Source: an uncultured Ruminococcus sp. (GTDB taxonomy: Bacteria > Bacillota > Clostridia > Oscillospirales > Acutalibacteraceae). Taken from it: 7,590 bases of DNA. Made by a program: the position numbers and the translations under genes. Below the pieces are notes generated by a model, which did no database searches, was not told the origin of the DNA, and was given only the letters and a program-made list of their open reading frames with translations. Location of the stretch: contig CACYBZ010000403.1 of assembly GCA_902772795.1 (NCBI GenBank), forward strand, positions 1 through 7,590, written 5' to 3'. Shown piece by piece: positions 6,025 through 7,590 of the stretch (the first letter of the stretch is position 1; the number at the start of each line of letters is the position of its first letter).

Positions 6025-6735
6025 TTGGATTATTCGGAAGATTTGAAAGAGCTGGAAGAAAAATTAGGCTATACCTTTAAAGAAATTCAGTATCTCAGAA
6101 CAGGACTGACACACTCATCTTATGCCAATGAGTTAAAAAAATATCATATCAAATGCAACGAAAGACAGGAGTTTCTGGGTGATGCAGTGTTAAGCATCGT
6201 TGTATCAGATTATATCTATAAAAATTGTCCGTCACTTCCCGAAGGCGATTTGACCAAACTGCGTGCGGCACTGGTATGTGAAAAATCACTGGCAGGATAT
6301 GCCCGTTCTCTGGATTTGGGAAAATATCTTTTACTCAGCAAAGGGGAAAGACATTCCAACGGTCAGAACAGACCGTCTATATTGGCTGACGCTTTTGAAT
6401 CTGTCATAGCGGCAATTTATCTTGACAGCGGTATTGAAGAGGCACGGAAATTCATCTGTAAATTTGTTGTGCCCGACATCAAAGGCGGAAAACTGATAAA
6501 GTCGAAAGATTATCGTCTGAAAGACCATAAGACCATATTGCAGGAAATCGTGCAGAAAAATCCTGAAGAAAAACTGGAATATGTACTTGTCGGAGAAAGC
6601 GGGCCCGACCATAACAAGCATTTTGTGGTAGAGGTACATCTTAACAGCAATGTTATCGGAAAAGGTGGAGGACGTACCAAAAAGGAAGCAGAACAACAGG
6701 CTGCCAGAGAAGCGTTAGGACTGATGGGATATTGA
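6025..6735 (+). CDS. rnc: Ribonuclease III
   Basis: RNase III cuts double-stranded RNA. It processes the rRNA precursor and controls some mRNAs. From TTG 6025 the product is 236 residues, normal for the family. The nuclease domain (about 1-150) holds the signature NERQEFLGD (45-53), with Gln where Leu is usual, and RPSILADAFE (116-125). Glu46, Glu49, Asp53, Asp122 and Glu125 align with E. coli Glu38, Glu41, Asp45, Asp114 and Glu117. A double-stranded RNA-binding domain follows (about 167-234), including SGPDHNKHF and GRTKKEAEQQAA. The frame is open upstream into the repeat as far as 5971, but those 18 extra codons would be repeat-encoded and lack an SD, so I reject them. The gene overlaps the next one by 4 bases. 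No promoter is visible in the repeat-filled spacer, so expression may depend on read-through or on a promoter I cannot recognise. Confidence 0.95.
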   Translation: MDYSEDLKELEEKLGYTFKEIQYLRTGLTHSSYANELKKYHIKCNERQEFLGDAVLSIVVSDYIYKNCPSLPEGDLTKLRAALVCEKSLAGYARSLDLGKYLLLSKGERHSNGQNRPSILADAFESVIAAIYLDSGIEEARKFICKFVVPDIKGGKLIKSKDYRLKDHKTILQEIVQKNPEEKLEYVLVGESGPDHNKHFVVEVHLNSNVIGKGGGRTKKEAEQQAAREALGLMGY

Positions 6736-7590
6736 AACACGCCAATGTAGCTATTTTTGTTCCACATAACGGTTGTCCACATTGCTGTTCATTCTGTAAT
6801 CAGGTAAAGATAACAGGAATGAAGTCGCAACCGAAAGAACAGGATATTATCCGTGCTGTGGAAATCGCAATGAACAGCAGAAACTATGACCCGAAAAAAT
6901 CTGAAATAGCATTTTTCGGAGGAAGCTTTACTGCTATCGAAAGAAACTATATGATAACACTGTTAAATACAGCATATGCATATGTCCGAAAGGGTGCTTT
7001 TTGCGGTATACGGATTTCCACCCGACCTGACTGTATCAATGACGAAATACTGACAATATTACAGTCATACGGTGTGAAGTCGATAGAACTGGGAGCCCAG
7101 AGTATGGACAATGACGTTCTGAAAGCCAATCAGAGAGGGCATACGGCTGAAGATGTGGAACAGTCCTCAGCGTTAATTCAGTCTTATGGGTTTGCACTGG
7201 GTCTGCAAATGATGACAGGGTTGTATCAGAGCAGTGTTCAGAAAGACTATGATACAGCACTGAAAATCTGTCAGATAAAGCCGAAAACGGTAAGAATTTA
7301 TCCGACAGTCATTATGCAGGATACAAAGCTGGCGGACTACTACAGGCAGGGAATTTATCAGACGTATACACTGGAAGAAACAGTTGAATTGTGTGCGAAG
7401 TTGTTGTTATTGTTTGGGCGACATGGTATTGATGTTATCCGATTAGGTTTGCACAGTACAGAAGATATCAAGACAGGCATGTTGGCAGGGGCATGGCACC
7501 CCTCATTTGGAGAGTTATGTTTTTCAAGATTGTACAGGGACAATATGGAGCGGTATTTTAAGGAAAACAGTCTTGAAAAAGGTAATTACA
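6732..7590 (+). CDS. Radical SAM protein, Elp3-like, without visible acetyltransferase domain (3' end outside window)
   Basis: An open frame of 286 codons runs off the right end. The start is a TTG that overlaps the rnc stop as TTGA; the SD is weak (AGGA at 6717-6720) and no better start lies before the conserved residues. Near the N-terminus, PHNGCPHCCSFCNQ (11-24) holds the CxxxCxxC cluster motif (Cys15, Cys19, Cys22) that binds a 4Fe-4S cluster and S-adenosylmethionine. FFGGSFTAI (61-69) is the SAM-contacting glycine motif, and later segments IRISTRP, IELGAQSMD and GAWHPSFGEL match the catalytic domain of Elp3-like radical SAM proteins. Elp3 proper modifies wobble uridines and carries a C-terminal acetyltransferase domain; here the radical SAM domain seems close to its end at the window edge, so that domain is probably lacking. 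Such proteins often lie between rnc and smc in Clostridia (from memory). Substrate unknown. Confidence 0.88.
   Translation, partial: MKHANVAIFVPHNGCPHCCSFCNQVKITGMKSQPKEQDIIRAVEIAMNSRNYDPKKSEIAFFGGSFTAIERNYMITLLNTAYAYVRKGAFCGIRISTRPDCINDEILTILQSYGVKSIELGAQSMDNDVLKANQRGHTAEDVEQSSALIQSYGFALGLQMMTGLYQSSVQKDYDTALKICQIKPKTVRIYPTVIMQDTKLADYYRQGIYQTYTLEETVELCAKLLLLFGRHGIDVIRLGLHSTEDIKTGMLAGAWHPSFGELCFSRLYRDNMERYFKENSLEKGNY

Noticed and set aside
7487..7503. Stem AGGGG/CCCCT in the radical SAM gene
   Set aside because: It is short, has a 7-base loop, and lies in well-conserved coding sequence; it is best explained by codon content.

Overview
The window looks like chromosomal housekeeping DNA from a moderately low-GC Gram-positive anaerobe. 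The best guess is class Clostridia, probably a Ruminococcus-like member of the Oscillospiraceae. This rests on the gene order dprA-topA-trmFO, a folate-type TrmFO, purine-rich Shine-Dalgarno (SD) sequences, frequent TTG starts, and hairpin-rich intergenic repeats of a style I associate with gut Clostridia. The taxonomic call is inference; no rRNA or other marker is present.

Layout: positions 1-252 hold no gene. They carry six consecutive potential hairpins: a double-hairpin repeat at 1-49, one copy (A) of a dispersed palindromic repeat at about 66-119, and two weaker hairpins. Then come six genes, all on the + strand: a TrmH/SpoU-family RNA 2'-O-methyltransferase (253-1053), dprA (1122-2369), topA (2386-4476) and trmFO (4473-5789); a 235-base spacer; then rnc (6025-6735) and a radical SAM protein of Elp3-like type (6732 to beyond the window end). 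Spacing is tight (68 and 16 bases, then a 4-base ATGA overlap; the last pair overlaps by TTGA), so the first four genes look like one transcription unit and the last two like another. Read-through between them is possible because no convincing terminator is visible.

The spacer before rnc is almost entirely two tandem copies (B and C) of a 91-base unit, 88 of 92 aligned bases identical. Each copy folds into three hairpins. The three stem differences between the copies are all C-to-T changes that keep pairing as G-U wobbles in + strand RNA. The second copy runs into the ribosome binding site of rnc.

Functionally the genes concern nucleic acids: rRNA or tRNA methylation (TrmH family, TrmFO), DNA uptake and recombination (DprA), supercoiling (TopA), double-stranded RNA processing (RNase III), and probably RNA modification or an unknown radical reaction (radical SAM). 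The coding genes are conventional. I do not see a new defence or mobile system. The least explained part is the repeat and hairpin DNA before trmH and before rnc.
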